From contig JAHEYU010000019.1 in NCBI GenBank assembly GCA_023251435.1, forward strand, positions 14,513 to 75,514: a stretch of 61,002 nucleotides of DNA. The letters run 5' to 3'. Shown piece by piece: positions 20,632 through 28,641 of the stretch; position 1 is the first letter of the stretch, and each line of letters opens with the position of its first letter. Made by a program: the position numbers and the translations under genes. The stretch is from Bacteroidota bacterium (GTDB lineage Bacteria; Bacteroidota; Bacteroidia; Bacteroidales; Prolixibacteraceae). The notes beneath the pieces were generated by a model. It had not been told where the DNA came from and made no database searches. It worked only from the letters and a program-made list of their open reading frames with translations.

Positions 20632-21861
20632 ATGAACGAAAAAATAAAAGTACTGAACCCGGTTGTAGAGCTGGATGGAGATGAAATGACCCGAGTAATC
20701 TGGTCGTTCATCAAAGAGAAACTGATTTTTCCTTACCTCGATGTTGACATTAAATACTATGATCTGGGGATGGAATACCGCGATGAAACCAACGATCAGG
20801 TAACTATTGACGCAGCGAATGCCATCAAGAAATACGGTGTTGGTATCAAATGTGCCACCATTACTCCGGATGAAGCCCGCGTAGTTGAATTCGGATTGAA
20901 AAAAATGTGGAAATCTCCGAACGGAACTATCCGTAACATACTGGATGGCACTGTTTTTCGCGAACCAATCATCATCAGTAATATTCCTCGATTGGTTCCC
21001 GGCTGGAAACAGCCCATTTGCATCGGTCGCCATGCTTTTGGCGATCAATATCGTGCAACTGACTTTGTTACCAAAGGAAAAGGCAAACTTACCATCACTT
21101 TCACTCCTGAAGATGGCAGCAAAGAAACTTCGTTCGAAGTTTACGATTTCGCCGGCGATGGTGTGGCGATGGCCATGTACAACACCGACGAATCGATCAC
21201 TGGTTTCGCCCGCGCCTGTATGAATCAGGCTTTGGCTAAAAAATGGCCGCTTTTTCTTTCAACAAAAAACACCATCCTGAAAAAATACGACGGACGTTTC
21301 AAAGATATTTTTCAGGATGTATTTGATGCTGAATTTAAGGAAACTTTTGCTGAAGCTGGAATCACCTACGAGCACCGTTTGATTGACGATATGGTTGCCG
21401 CCTGCATGAAATGGGAAGGCGGATTTGTCTGGGCCTGCAAAAACTACGATGGCGACGTTCAGTCGGACACTGTTGCACAAGGTTTTGGTTCTCTTGGATT
21501 AATGACTTCAACATTGATTACTCCTGACGGACAAACAATGGAAGCCGAAGCGGCTCATGGAACAGTGACCCGTCATTACCGGATGCATCAACAAGGAAAA
21601 CCAACTTCGACCAATCCAATCGCATCAATTTATGCCTGGACACGCGGTTTGGCTTTCCGTGGAAAACTGGACGGCAATCAGGCTCTGATTGATTTTTCGC
21701 TCGCTTTGGAACAAGTCTGTATCGAAACTGTTGAAGAAGGCAAAATGACCAAAGATTTAGCGATGATTGTTTTTGGTAATGATGTGAAATCGGATCAATA
21801 CCTGACAACCGAAGGATTTTTGGATGCAATCGATGCCAATCTGCAGATGAAGCTGAAGTAG
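20632..21861 (+). CDS. icd: NADP-dependent isocitrate dehydrogenase, eukaryotic/IDH1 type
   Basis: A 409-residue homodimeric IDH oxidatively decarboxylating isocitrate to 2-oxoglutarate. It begins [21 protein letters not shown], the hallmark of the IDH1/IDH2 family, and carries [19 protein letters not shown] with the substrate-binding Ser/Asn/Arg residues. The cofactor site [11 protein letters not shown] gives Arg314 and His315, the NADP-phosphate residues of human IDH1 with identical numbering. It is 12 bp after acn. A second, only distantly related IDH gene follows after a repeat-bearing spacer. Confidence 0.96.
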   Translation: MNEKIKVLNPVVELDGDEMTRVIWSFIKEKLIFPYLDVDIKYYDLGMEYRDETNDQVTIDAANAIKKYGVGIKCATITPDEARVVEFGLKKMWKSPNGTIRNILDGTVFREPIIISNIPRLVPGWKQPICIGRHAFGDQYRATDFVTKGKGKLTITFTPEDGSKETSFEVYDFAGDGVAMAMYNTDESITGFARACMNQALAKKWPLFLSTKNTILKKYDGRFKDIFQDVFDAEFKETFAEAGITYEHRLIDDMVAACMKWEGGFVWACKNYDGDVQSDTVAQGFGSLGLMTSTLITPDGQTMEAEAAHGTVTRHYRMHQQGKPTSTNPIASIYAWTRGLAFRGKLDGNQALIDFSLALEQVCIETVEEGKMTKDLAMIVFGNDVKSDQYLTTEGFLDAIDANLQMKLK

Positions 21862-21865
21862 TAAT

Positions 21866-22022
21866 GGTGCAGAGCACCGTAATATTTGTAGTAAGAAAAA
21901 CGTATGAGTTCACAAGGTGCAGCGCACCGTAACAAAATGAATTTGAAATGATATTTCGGTGCTTTGCACCTGACCATCATTTAATCGACTCTTTATCTAC
22001 AACTATTTTGCGGCTCTGCCGC
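21866..22022. repeat. Cluster of small REP-like palindromes between the two IDH genes
   Basis: Three palindromes of the form GGTGC-NNN-GCACC lie at 21866-21878, 21916-21928 and 21958-21970. The first two are followed by gtaa in direct orientation and the third is inverted (cggtgctttgcacc). A fourth, unrelated small palindrome, gcggc-tct-gccgc, lies at 22010-22022. The arrangement resembles REP/BIME elements. Together they fill most of the 189-bp spacer and may insulate or stabilise the messages on either side. Confidence 0.65.
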
Positions 22023-22050
22023 TTTAGGAAAAATCTTGAAATAGAAAAAG

Positions 22051-23316
22051 ATGAGCAAAAGTATCGAGTTTAAAAACGGTCAGTTAATCGTCCCCGATCA
22101 GCCAGTTATTCCTTTTATTGAAGGCGATGGAATCGGGAAAGACATCACAGAACCAAGCCAGCGCGTGATCAATGCTGCCGTAAGAGCAGCCTATGGAGAT
22201 TCAAAAAAGATCGTCTGGAAAGAAGTTCTGGCTGGTAAAAAAGCCTTTGAACTGACCGGAACATACATGCCAGACGAAACGCTTGAAGCTTTTCAGAACT
22301 ATTTGGTTGGCATAAAAGGTCCGCTCGAAACACCGGTTGGCGATGGTATCCGCTCTCTGAATGTTGCACTTCGCCAAACGCTCGATTTGTATGTTTGTCT
22401 CCGTCCTATCCGATGGTTCAAAGGTGTCCCCTCACCTATCCGATATCCGGAATTGGTCGATATGCACATTTTCAGGGAAAATACGGAAGACATTTATGCC
22501 GGAATTGAATTTATGACCGGCACCGAAAAAGCCATCAGATTCCGCGATTTTCTGATCAACGAAATGGGTGTTGAGGTAATTCGTTTTCCTGAAACCAGCT
22601 CATTCGGAGTTAAACCCGTTTCGAAAGAAGGTTCTGTACGATTGATAAAAGCGGCCATTCAGTATGCCATTGTACGAGAACTCCCATCGGTGACTATTGT
22701 CCACAAAGGCAATATCATGAAATTTACAGAAGGAGCTTTCAAAAATTGGGGATACGATCTGGCTGAAAATGAATTTGCCGACCAGACATTTACCTGGAGA
22801 CAATTTCAGCAAATTGAAAAAGAGCTTGGCAAAAATGAGGCAAAAGCATCGCTTTATGCTGCAAAAGCACTGGGAAAAGTAATTATCAAAGACGTAATAA
22901 CCGATGCCTTTCTTCAGGAAAGTTTATTGCACCCGTTTGATCATTCTGTAATTGCCACATTAAACCTGAACGGCGATTACATTTCAGATCAGTTGGCTGC
23001 TATGGTTGGTGGCATTGGTATTTCACCCGGTGCAAACATCAATTACAACAGCGGATTCGCCATTTTTGAGGCTACTCACGGAACGGCACCCAACATTGCC
23101 GGAACCGGAAAAGCAAATCCCGGATCGCTCATCCTTTCAGGAGCCATGTTGCTCGAATATCTGGGGTGGTACGAGGCCGCCGAACATGTTTACGATGCTA
23201 TGGAGCATACATTTTCGAAGCGGAAAGTCACTTCTGATTTGTTTAGTATGATGGAAGGTGCAACTTTACTATCAACTTCTGATTTTGCAGATGAAATAAT
23301 TCGAAATATTCATTAA
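22051..23316 (+). CDS. Isocitrate dehydrogenase, E. coli Icd type, predicted NAD-dependent
   Basis: A 421-residue type I IDH closely patterned on E. coli Icd: [31 protein letters not shown] (with the regulatory Ser equivalent of Ser113), [33 protein letters not shown], and LNGDYISD. The cofactor residues differ from Icd: Lys344-Tyr345 become Asn348-Ile349, Val351 becomes Ala355, and Tyr391/Arg395 become Ser395/Ser399. These positions set NADP against NAD choice, and the Ile/Ala/Ser set matches NAD-using enzymes, so NAD specificity is inferred. Homoisocitrate or isopropylmalate dehydrogenase is unlikely given the IDH-type substrate motif. It is 40 bp before citrate synthase. Confidence 0.9.
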   Translation: MSKSIEFKNGQLIVPDQPVIPFIEGDGIGKDITEPSQRVINAAVRAAYGDSKKIVWKEVLAGKKAFELTGTYMPDETLEAFQNYLVGIKGPLETPVGDGIRSLNVALRQTLDLYVCLRPIRWFKGVPSPIRYPELVDMHIFRENTEDIYAGIEFMTGTEKAIRFRDFLINEMGVEVIRFPETSSFGVKPVSKEGSVRLIKAAIQYAIVRELPSVTIVHKGNIMKFTEGAFKNWGYDLAENEFADQTFTWRQFQQIEKELGKNEAKASLYAAKALGKVIIKDVITDAFLQESLLHPFDHSVIATLNLNGDYISDQLAAMVGGIGISPGANINYNSGFAIFEATHGTAPNIAGTGKANPGSLILSGAMLLEYLGWYEAAEHVYDAMEHTFSKRKVTSDLFSMMEGATLLSTSDFADEIIRNIH

Positions 23317-23356
23317 TTTAGGAAACTTATTCTGAACAGAACTAAAAACCAAATAT

Positions 23357-24673
23357 ATGGAATACATTAAAAACAGATTCTACGAAAAAGCCATGAAAAA
23401 CATGGCAGATTTTCAAAAACTAAGAAAAGACCATGGTGACGTTGTCATAGGTCAGGTAACAATCGATCAGGTTCTTTCAGGCATGAGAGACATTCCTGCC
23501 CTATTGACAGAAACGTCAAAACTGGATGCCAACGAAGGGATCAGATTCAGAGGTTATTCATTACCTGAATTACAGCAGAAACTTCCTAAATTGGAAGAAG
23601 CCGGGGAACCGCTTCCTGAAGGTCTTTTTTACCTGATGATGACTGGCGAAATCCCCGAAAAGGAAGATGTGATAAATATCTCGAAAGATTGGGCTACCCG
23701 GGCACATGTACCACAACACACTTTTGATGTCATCGATGCTTTGCCAAAAAACAGCAGACCAATGACTCAGTTCAGTGCAGCAATTATTTCAATGGCCTAC
23801 GATTCTGTATTCATGAAAGCTTATCGTGCCGGGGTAAATAAGAAATTCTACTGGGATTTCATGTATGAAGATGTAATGACTTTGATTGCCCGTTTGCCAC
23901 GAATTGCCGCATACATTTACAGACGTTGTTATCATAATGGCAATCATATCGAACCAAATCCAACTCTGGACTGGGCAGGTAATCTTGCTCACATGATGGG
24001 ACACAATTCGGTTGAAGTTAAACGTCTGCTTCGTTTGTATATGGTTATCCATGCCGACCACGAAGGAGGTAACGTATCGGCACATGCAACCCATTTGGTA
24101 GGTTCTGCTTTAAGTAATGCCTATTATGCTTTTGCAGCCGGAATGGTTGGATTGGCTGGCCCATTACACGGTTTTGCCAATCAGGAAGTGATGGATTGGA
24201 TTGCAGAAATGATCCAGCAAATCGGAACCGACGAACCAACAGATGAACAGATTGCAAAATACATTGAACAAACTTTATTACAAGGCAGGGTTGTTCCAGG
24301 TTACGGCCATGCCGTACTTCGTATTACCGATCCACGTTTCACTGTTCAGCAAGAGTTTGCCGAAAAATACATTGTAAACGATAAACTCATTAACACTGTG
24401 AATGCAATTTATCGTGTCGCTCCCGGGATTTTGGGAAGTACCGGAAAAATTAAAAATCCGTGGCCAAATGTCGATGCGATTAGCGGAGCATTGCTTAATC
24501 ATTATGGTATTACCGAATCGAACTTCTACACGGTACTCTTTGGAGTTTCCCGTTCACTCGGTGTTCTTTCATCTTTGGTATTCGATCGCGTTTATGGATT
24601 GCCATTAGAACGTCCAAATTCACAGACATTGAGCTGGTTTATGGAGAAAGCCGGAATGAAACACGAAGGTTAA
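23357..24673 (+). CDS. gltA: Citrate synthase, mitochondrial type
   Basis: A 438-residue enzyme condensing oxaloacetate and acetyl-CoA. It is of the eukaryotic dimeric type: LDANEGIRFRGYSLPELQ and LPEGLFYLMMTGEIP match mitochondrial citrate synthase rather than the NADH-regulated hexameric GltA of enterics. The catalytic triad is visible: His271 in GPLHGFANQEV, His318 in GYGHAVL, and Asp373 in NVDAISG. It is last in the TCA cluster and is followed by a hairpin terminator. Confidence 0.96.
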   Translation: MEYIKNRFYEKAMKNMADFQKLRKDHGDVVIGQVTIDQVLSGMRDIPALLTETSKLDANEGIRFRGYSLPELQQKLPKLEEAGEPLPEGLFYLMMTGEIPEKEDVINISKDWATRAHVPQHTFDVIDALPKNSRPMTQFSAAIISMAYDSVFMKAYRAGVNKKFYWDFMYEDVMTLIARLPRIAAYIYRRCYHNGNHIEPNPTLDWAGNLAHMMGHNSVEVKRLLRLYMVIHADHEGGNVSAHATHLVGSALSNAYYAFAAGMVGLAGPLHGFANQEVMDWIAEMIQQIGTDEPTDEQIAKYIEQTLLQGRVVPGYGHAVLRITDPRFTVQQEFAEKYIVNDKLINTVNAIYRVAPGILGSTGKIKNPWPNVDAISGALLNHYGITESNFYTVLFGVSRSLGVLSSLVFDRVYGLPLERPNSQTLSWFMEKAGMKHEG

Positions 24674-24694
24674 ATTTTCGAAATTTTATATGCT

Positions 24695-24731
24695 AAAAGC
24701 GGCTGAATTCCTTTAATTCAGTCGCTTTTTC
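24695..24731 (+). terminator. Intrinsic terminator after gltA
   Basis: Stem aaaagcggctgaatt pairs with aattcagtcgcttttt (one G-T wobble) around a cctt loop, with a T-run. Confidence 0.8.
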
Positions 24732-24879
24732 TGTAGCAATTGATCCATTTAAGTACTCAATTAATTATATCTCCGAGTCTCTTGAGTTACCTCTAAGCAT
24801 TTATTGTATTCTTTTTGTGTTTTTCGGTTATCTCAACAGGCTCACTTGGGGCAAAATGATGAAAATGGTTTACAAACGC

Positions 24880-25644
24880 TCAACTATTCAGCCATTTCTT
24901 GAAATCCGTTGAGCGATCGATACTCACCACCGAATCGAATTCGTCATCGGCTTTGGGCTTCAGTTCCAGCTTGATGCGGCCACGTGACCAGGCAAGCATA
25001 TTGGCAATGGCATCCATGTTTACCAGGTATTTACGGTTGATGCGGAAAAACTGTGCCGGATCAATCTGTTGCTCCAAATTATCGAGCGAACTTTCTGCCG
25101 GGAACGAATGATTTTGAAAAGTCCGGATGTAAACACTTTTATCCTGCGCATAAAACCAGGCTATATCAGCGACTTCCACTTTGCGGATTTTTTCACCTAT
25201 CTGAATCAGGAACCGCTTTTTGTACTCCGGCTTTTTGCCCTGAATATTGGCCAGTAAACGCTCAAAATCGATCGAAAAAGCCGATTTGAGTGATTGGTAT
25301 TTTTGAAGGCTTTCCTGAAGTTCATTTTTGCGGATAGGCTTCAGCAAATAAGCAATACTGTTCAACTGGAAAGCTTTGATGGCATACTGATCGTAAGCTG
25401 TCGTAAAGATTACAGGAGTATTTATCGTCAACTGGTCAAAAATGCTGAAACTTAAGCCATCGGACAACTGAATGTCCAGAAAAATAAGGTCGGCCTGGTT
25501 TAGCGACAACCATTTCACCGCCTCGCGCACCGAAGGCAGTTTTGCCAGGATGTGAATTTCGGGATCAATTTCCCGGATCAGGCTTTCTAGCCGTTCGGCT
25601 GCCAGCGCTTCGTCTTCAATGATTAGTACGTTTAGGTTCATCAT
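24880..25644 (-). CDS. LytTR-family response regulator
   Basis: A 254-residue regulator. The receiver domain (about 1-125) has the acidic pair IIEDE at 8-12 and phosphoacceptor Asp57 in LIFLDIQLSDG. The LytTR DNA-binding domain (about 145-250) shows KVEVADIAWFYAQDKSVYI and FFRINRKYLVNM. LytTR domains bind pairs of short direct repeats on one face of DNA. The gene overlaps the 3' end of its sensor kinase gene by 29 bp and is last in a four-gene minus-strand unit. Direct repeats with 21-bp spacing elsewhere in this window would suit such a regulator. Confidence 0.92.
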   Translation of the reverse strand: MMNLNVLIIEDEALAAERLESLIREIDPEIHILAKLPSVREAVKWLSLNQADLIFLDIQLSDGLSFSIFDQLTINTPVIFTTAYDQYAIKAFQLNSIAYLLKPIRKNELQESLQKYQSLKSAFSIDFERLLANIQGKKPEYKKRFLIQIGEKIRKVEVADIAWFYAQDKSVYIRTFQNHSFPAESSLDNLEQQIDPAQFFRINRKYLVNMDAIANMLAWSRGRIKLELKPKADDEFDSVVSIDRSTDFKKWLNS

Positions 25645-26701
25645 CGTTAATTAAAGGAAGTTTGGCTACATAAAATTTGTTCTCAACCAAAAATTCAGGC
25701 AAAATATCATGGAGCAATTCATAGCGCTTCATCAGGTTTTTCTGGCCCATTCGGGTTGAAACACCAGATGAAAATTTAGGCTGAACTATATTTCGGACTA
25801 TCAGCATTTCTTTTTCTACCAAAATACCAATAGTTAAAGGTTTCAACTCGCTGATTTCGTTGTGTTTGATGGCATTTTCGAGCACCAGTTGGAGCGAAAG
25901 CGGAGGCATCAGGCTGGTCAGCTTTTCTGCCGGAACATTAATTTCCAGTTCCAGGCTTTTGCCGTAGCGGATTTGCTGCAAAAACATGTAGGAATGTACA
26001 AACCCAAGTTCGTCGCCCAATGTAACCACCTGTTTTTCGATGGTTTCGAGTACGTATCGGTAAACCATCGAAAACTCGTCGATAAACTGCTGTGCCTTTT
26101 CGGTATCCTTGCTTACCAGCCCGGAAAGTACATTCAAACTGTTGAATAGAAAATGTGGGTTGATCTGGCTTTTCAGTACTTCGAAACGAATTTGTCCAAG
26201 CTCCTTTTCCAGTTCTTCGGCCATTTTGCGGGTGTAACGGCTCTCGTTGTAAAAGATCCAGGCTTCAAGAGAAATCATCACAAGCAGGTTGATGACTGAA
26301 ACAATCATTGCATTAATTACCAATACCGAAGCCAGATTTTCGGTATACGGATCAATAAATTGCGAAAGCAAAGTAATGAAAGTCGAAATCAGAATAGCCA
26401 ACAAAGCGGTCATTGAAAGTTGAATCAGCAAGCGGGCAACCACTCGCCCACTCCAGGGAAATTGCTTATTCAGGAAACGGATAACAAACAAATCGGGATA
26501 AGCAATCAAAAATGCAGCAACAGTACTTAACACACTGCTGAATACCAGCCGGTTAATAAATTCACTAAGGTTGGCAATATGATAATATCCCGAAAAATGA
26601 TTGTACGAAATAATCACACATTGAACAACGACCGACAATAACACCAACAGCTTCAGAAGCTTTGGAAACGGGAATAACCTGTTGATGCTGATTGTAAACA
26701 T
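25616..26701 (-). CDS. LytS-like sensor histidine kinase (His_kinase family)
   Basis: A 361-residue kinase with four membrane helices in the first ~150 residues, then a coiled-coil-like linker and the PF06580 core. The phospho-His lies in SQINPHFLFNSLNVLSGL, and the ATP-binding region has SLQLVLENAIKHN. No extracellular sensor domain is evident, so the signal may be sensed in the membrane or through the 187-residue membrane protein just upstream. It overlaps the response-regulator gene, a clear two-component pair. Confidence 0.92.
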   Translation of the reverse strand: MFTISINRLFPFPKLLKLLVLLSVVVQCVIISYNHFSGYYHIANLSEFINRLVFSSVLSTVAAFLIAYPDLFVIRFLNKQFPWSGRVVARLLIQLSMTALLAILISTFITLLSQFIDPYTENLASVLVINAMIVSVINLLVMISLEAWIFYNESRYTRKMAEELEKELGQIRFEVLKSQINPHFLFNSLNVLSGLVSKDTEKAQQFIDEFSMVYRYVLETIEKQVVTLGDELGFVHSYMFLQQIRYGKSLELEINVPAEKLTSLMPPLSLQLVLENAIKHNEISELKPLTIGILVEKEMLIVRNIVQPKFSSGVSTRMGQKNLMKRYELLHDILPEFLVENKFYVAKLPLINDDEPKRTNH

Positions 26702-26716
26702 TTTCTTTAGTTGTGC

Positions 26717-27280
26717 TTATGAAATATTGTCGTTTTCGAACAACTTATTGATTCGCGGTTGAATGAACCACACTCCTAACGGGAAAAACCAGATCAGGAA
26801 AAATTCACCGGCGTACTCGTTAAATTCAACCGTCCGTTGCAATTCAACTGATTTCAAGCATTTTGAAATAAAGTAAAGGCAATAAAAAATGCAGTAAACC
26901 GAGAAAATGTGCAGCGGAATTAACCAGGCAAACGCCCCGGGACCGGACTGATTGCCAGCTGAAATATCTGAAAAAGTGACATACATGAAAACAAACAGAA
27001 CCACCATATATACCAGTGGCACAAACAGAAAAAACATAAACCGTCCCAAATTCATTGCTACAGTTTCGGGTAACTTTTGATGAAGGTTCACACCCATTGC
27101 GTAAAACCAGCTAAAAAATAGCCCAAGCACATAAATTAACAGAAAGGGAAAAGAGGATATAAAAATTGTGGGGTCGTTGCTTTTCATTACGACACCCATC
27201 ATTACCATCTGAAACAGAAATGGAATTGCAAAAAGCAAGGTGAAAAGCTGCCAATGTTTAATTTTCAAGAGATTTTTCAT
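26717..27280 (-). CDS. Four-helix membrane protein, unknown function
   Basis: A 187-residue protein I cannot assign to a family. It is very hydrophobic, with four predicted membrane helices near 12-32, 42-63, 83-110 and 120-142 and a last hydrophobic stretch near 163-177 (EFFLIWFFPLGVWFIQPRINKLF). The IWFFPLGVWFIQPRIN end resembles small membrane proteins often found beside LytS/LytTR pairs in Bacteroidota. It sits 15 bp upstream of the sensor kinase gene on the same strand, so a role as its membrane partner is plausible but unproven. Confidence 0.75.
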   Translation of the reverse strand: MKNLLKIKHWQLFTLLFAIPFLFQMVMMGVVMKSNDPTIFISSFPFLLIYVLGLFFSWFYAMGVNLHQKLPETVAMNLGRFMFFLFVPLVYMVVLFVFMYVTFSDISAGNQSGPGAFAWLIPLHIFSVYCIFYCLYFISKCLKSVELQRTVEFNEYAGEFFLIWFFPLGVWFIQPRINKLFENDNIS

Positions 27281-27300
27281 GTCTTCATTTTTTTAAGTTA

Positions 27301-28455
27301 CTATGCTGTTAACAGGCTGTCAAGTGAATCGATCATCAGATCAATATCTTTTTGCTGGAGGTTCAATGGAGGCATAAATCGCAGCACATTGTTCCTGAAT
27401 CCGACTATAAATCCCTGCTCAAACAATTCATTATTAATTAATTCCCCATTAATTTCAGGCAATAATTCAAGTGCCAGCATCATTCCACGACTTCGGATAT
27501 CTTTCACTTTTTCAGGATATTTAATTTGAAGTTGTTCCAGTTTATTCCTGAAATATTCTCCGGTTTCGTTAGCCTTCAGGATTAAATCTTCGTCCTGAAT
27601 GGTGTGAATTACTTCCAGACCAATAGCGCAACCCAGTGGATCATTTTGATGCGACTGTGCATAACGAAACGGATTTTGTTCGAACAGCTTTGCCATTTCA
27701 GCAGTAATGGAAACAGCGCTTACCGGATAGCCATTGCCTAGCGCTTTGCCGGTGACAACCATATCGGGAATGAAATTGTAATGCTGAAACCCGAACCATT
27801 TCCCCGTTCGGCCAAATCCGCAAGTCACTTCATCGGCCACCAGCAAAACACTATTATCCCTGCATTTGCGCACAATTTCACCGATAAATTCTCCGGAAGG
27901 AAAATGAACCATTCCGAAAGACGTTCCGGGCTCAAAAACAAAAGCAGCTATTTGGGCAAAATCAATAGCCATCAAAGCTTCTTGATTATTCATCGGTACA
28001 GTTAGTAAATCGGTATTGGAGTCGGCAATTTGGCCGTGACCAAAAGCGCTCAAATACGATAATTCCATTTTCAGCATTTTTGTGCGACCAGTAAACCGTT
28101 TGGCCAGAGTAATAGCCAGGTTCACAGCCTCGGAACCTGAACTTAGAAAAACACTTTGTCCTCCTGTCATTCCCAATATATCAAGCAGTTCAAGCGAAAG
28201 CTGTTCTGCAGCTTTATTTCTGAAACGGTATCCTTGATGGATGGAAAACATGACCTGATCGCTGATGACCCGAATGATGCGGTCGTTGCTGTGTCCAAGA
28301 TTAGTGCACCAAACGCCCGAATCGAAATCAAGGTATCTCTTTCCTTCAGTATCGTACTGGTAACAATCTTTTGAGCATACCAACAGCTTGTCGGAAGGCT
28401 GGTAAAAAGGGATGACAGGATTTGACATGGTAACTGAATAATTCTTGGTTGGCAT
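27301..28455 (-). CDS. Class III PLP-dependent aminotransferase
   Basis: About 384 residues from the ATG at 28455; a second ATG at 28428 (MSNPVIPFYQ) is equally possible, and the longer TTG frame at 28479 overlaps the -7 box. Fold-type I motifs: FDSGVWCTNLGHSND, SGSEAVNLAI for the cofactor phosphate, DEVTCGFGRTGKWFGFQ, and VTGKALGNGYPVSAV with the PLP lysine. It belongs to the acetylornithine/4-aminobutyrate aminotransferase superfamily; the substrate cannot be set from sequence. It lies 20 bp before the membrane-protein gene and leads the operon containing the two-component system. Confidence 0.85.
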   Translation of the reverse strand: MPTKNYSVTMSNPVIPFYQPSDKLLVCSKDCYQYDTEGKRYLDFDSGVWCTNLGHSNDRIIRVISDQVMFSIHQGYRFRNKAAEQLSLELLDILGMTGGQSVFLSSGSEAVNLAITLAKRFTGRTKMLKMELSYLSAFGHGQIADSNTDLLTVPMNNQEALMAIDFAQIAAFVFEPGTSFGMVHFPSGEFIGEIVRKCRDNSVLLVADEVTCGFGRTGKWFGFQHYNFIPDMVVTGKALGNGYPVSAVSITAEMAKLFEQNPFRYAQSHQNDPLGCAIGLEVIHTIQDEDLILKANETGEYFRNKLEQLQIKYPEKVKDIRSRGMMLALELLPEINGELINNELFEQGFIVGFRNNVLRFMPPLNLQQKDIDLMIDSLDSLLTA

Positions 28456-28476
28456 AAAGTTAAAAATTTGACAAAA

Positions 28477-28484
28477 CAAAAATA
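28477..28484 (-). promoter_or_regulatory. Candidate -7 box for the aminotransferase operon
   Basis: Minus-strand TATTTTTG, an exact TAnnTTTG match, 22 bp before the ATG at 28455. Confidence 0.4.
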
Positions 28485-28495
28485 GACTGCGCTAA

Positions 28496-28585
28496 TTGAG
28501 CCTGAAAAGAAAAGTTGATGAAAGTGAAAAACCAGAGGTTGAAGATGCCAATATCGAAACTGAAGTTGCAAAAAACCCTGACTGA
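28496..28585 (+). pseudogene. Possible C-terminal remnant of a lost plus-strand gene
   Basis: A 29-codon plus-strand frame, closed upstream by a stop at 28493, encodes a highly charged lysine/glutamate-rich tail (ends EDANIETEVAKNPD) typical of protein C-termini. Its stop codon lies inside the following terminator hairpin. No start or body is recognisable, so this may be the end of a deleted gene or chance. Confidence 0.25.
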
Positions 28586-28602
28586 TAAAAAAACAGTCAG
28601 GG
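28576..28602 (-). terminator. Terminator of the carbohydrate operon
   Basis: Perfect 9-bp stem ccctgactg / cagtcaggg with an A-rich loop and flanks. It lies just downstream of the last gene of the 28.6-34.9 kb minus-strand operon. Confidence 0.7.
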
Positions 28603-28641
28603 TTGAATTAAGTTAATGCCCTGAAATTTTGAATTTGTCGA

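Noticed and set aside
22010-22022. Fourth copy of the GGTGC palindrome family
   Set aside because: gcggc-tct-gccgc is a palindrome of similar size but a different arm sequence, so it was not counted as the same element.
22051-23316. 3-isopropylmalate or homoisocitrate dehydrogenase
   Set aside because: The substrate loop ([11 protein letters not shown]) and overall pattern follow E. coli Icd, and the context is aconitase/citrate synthase.
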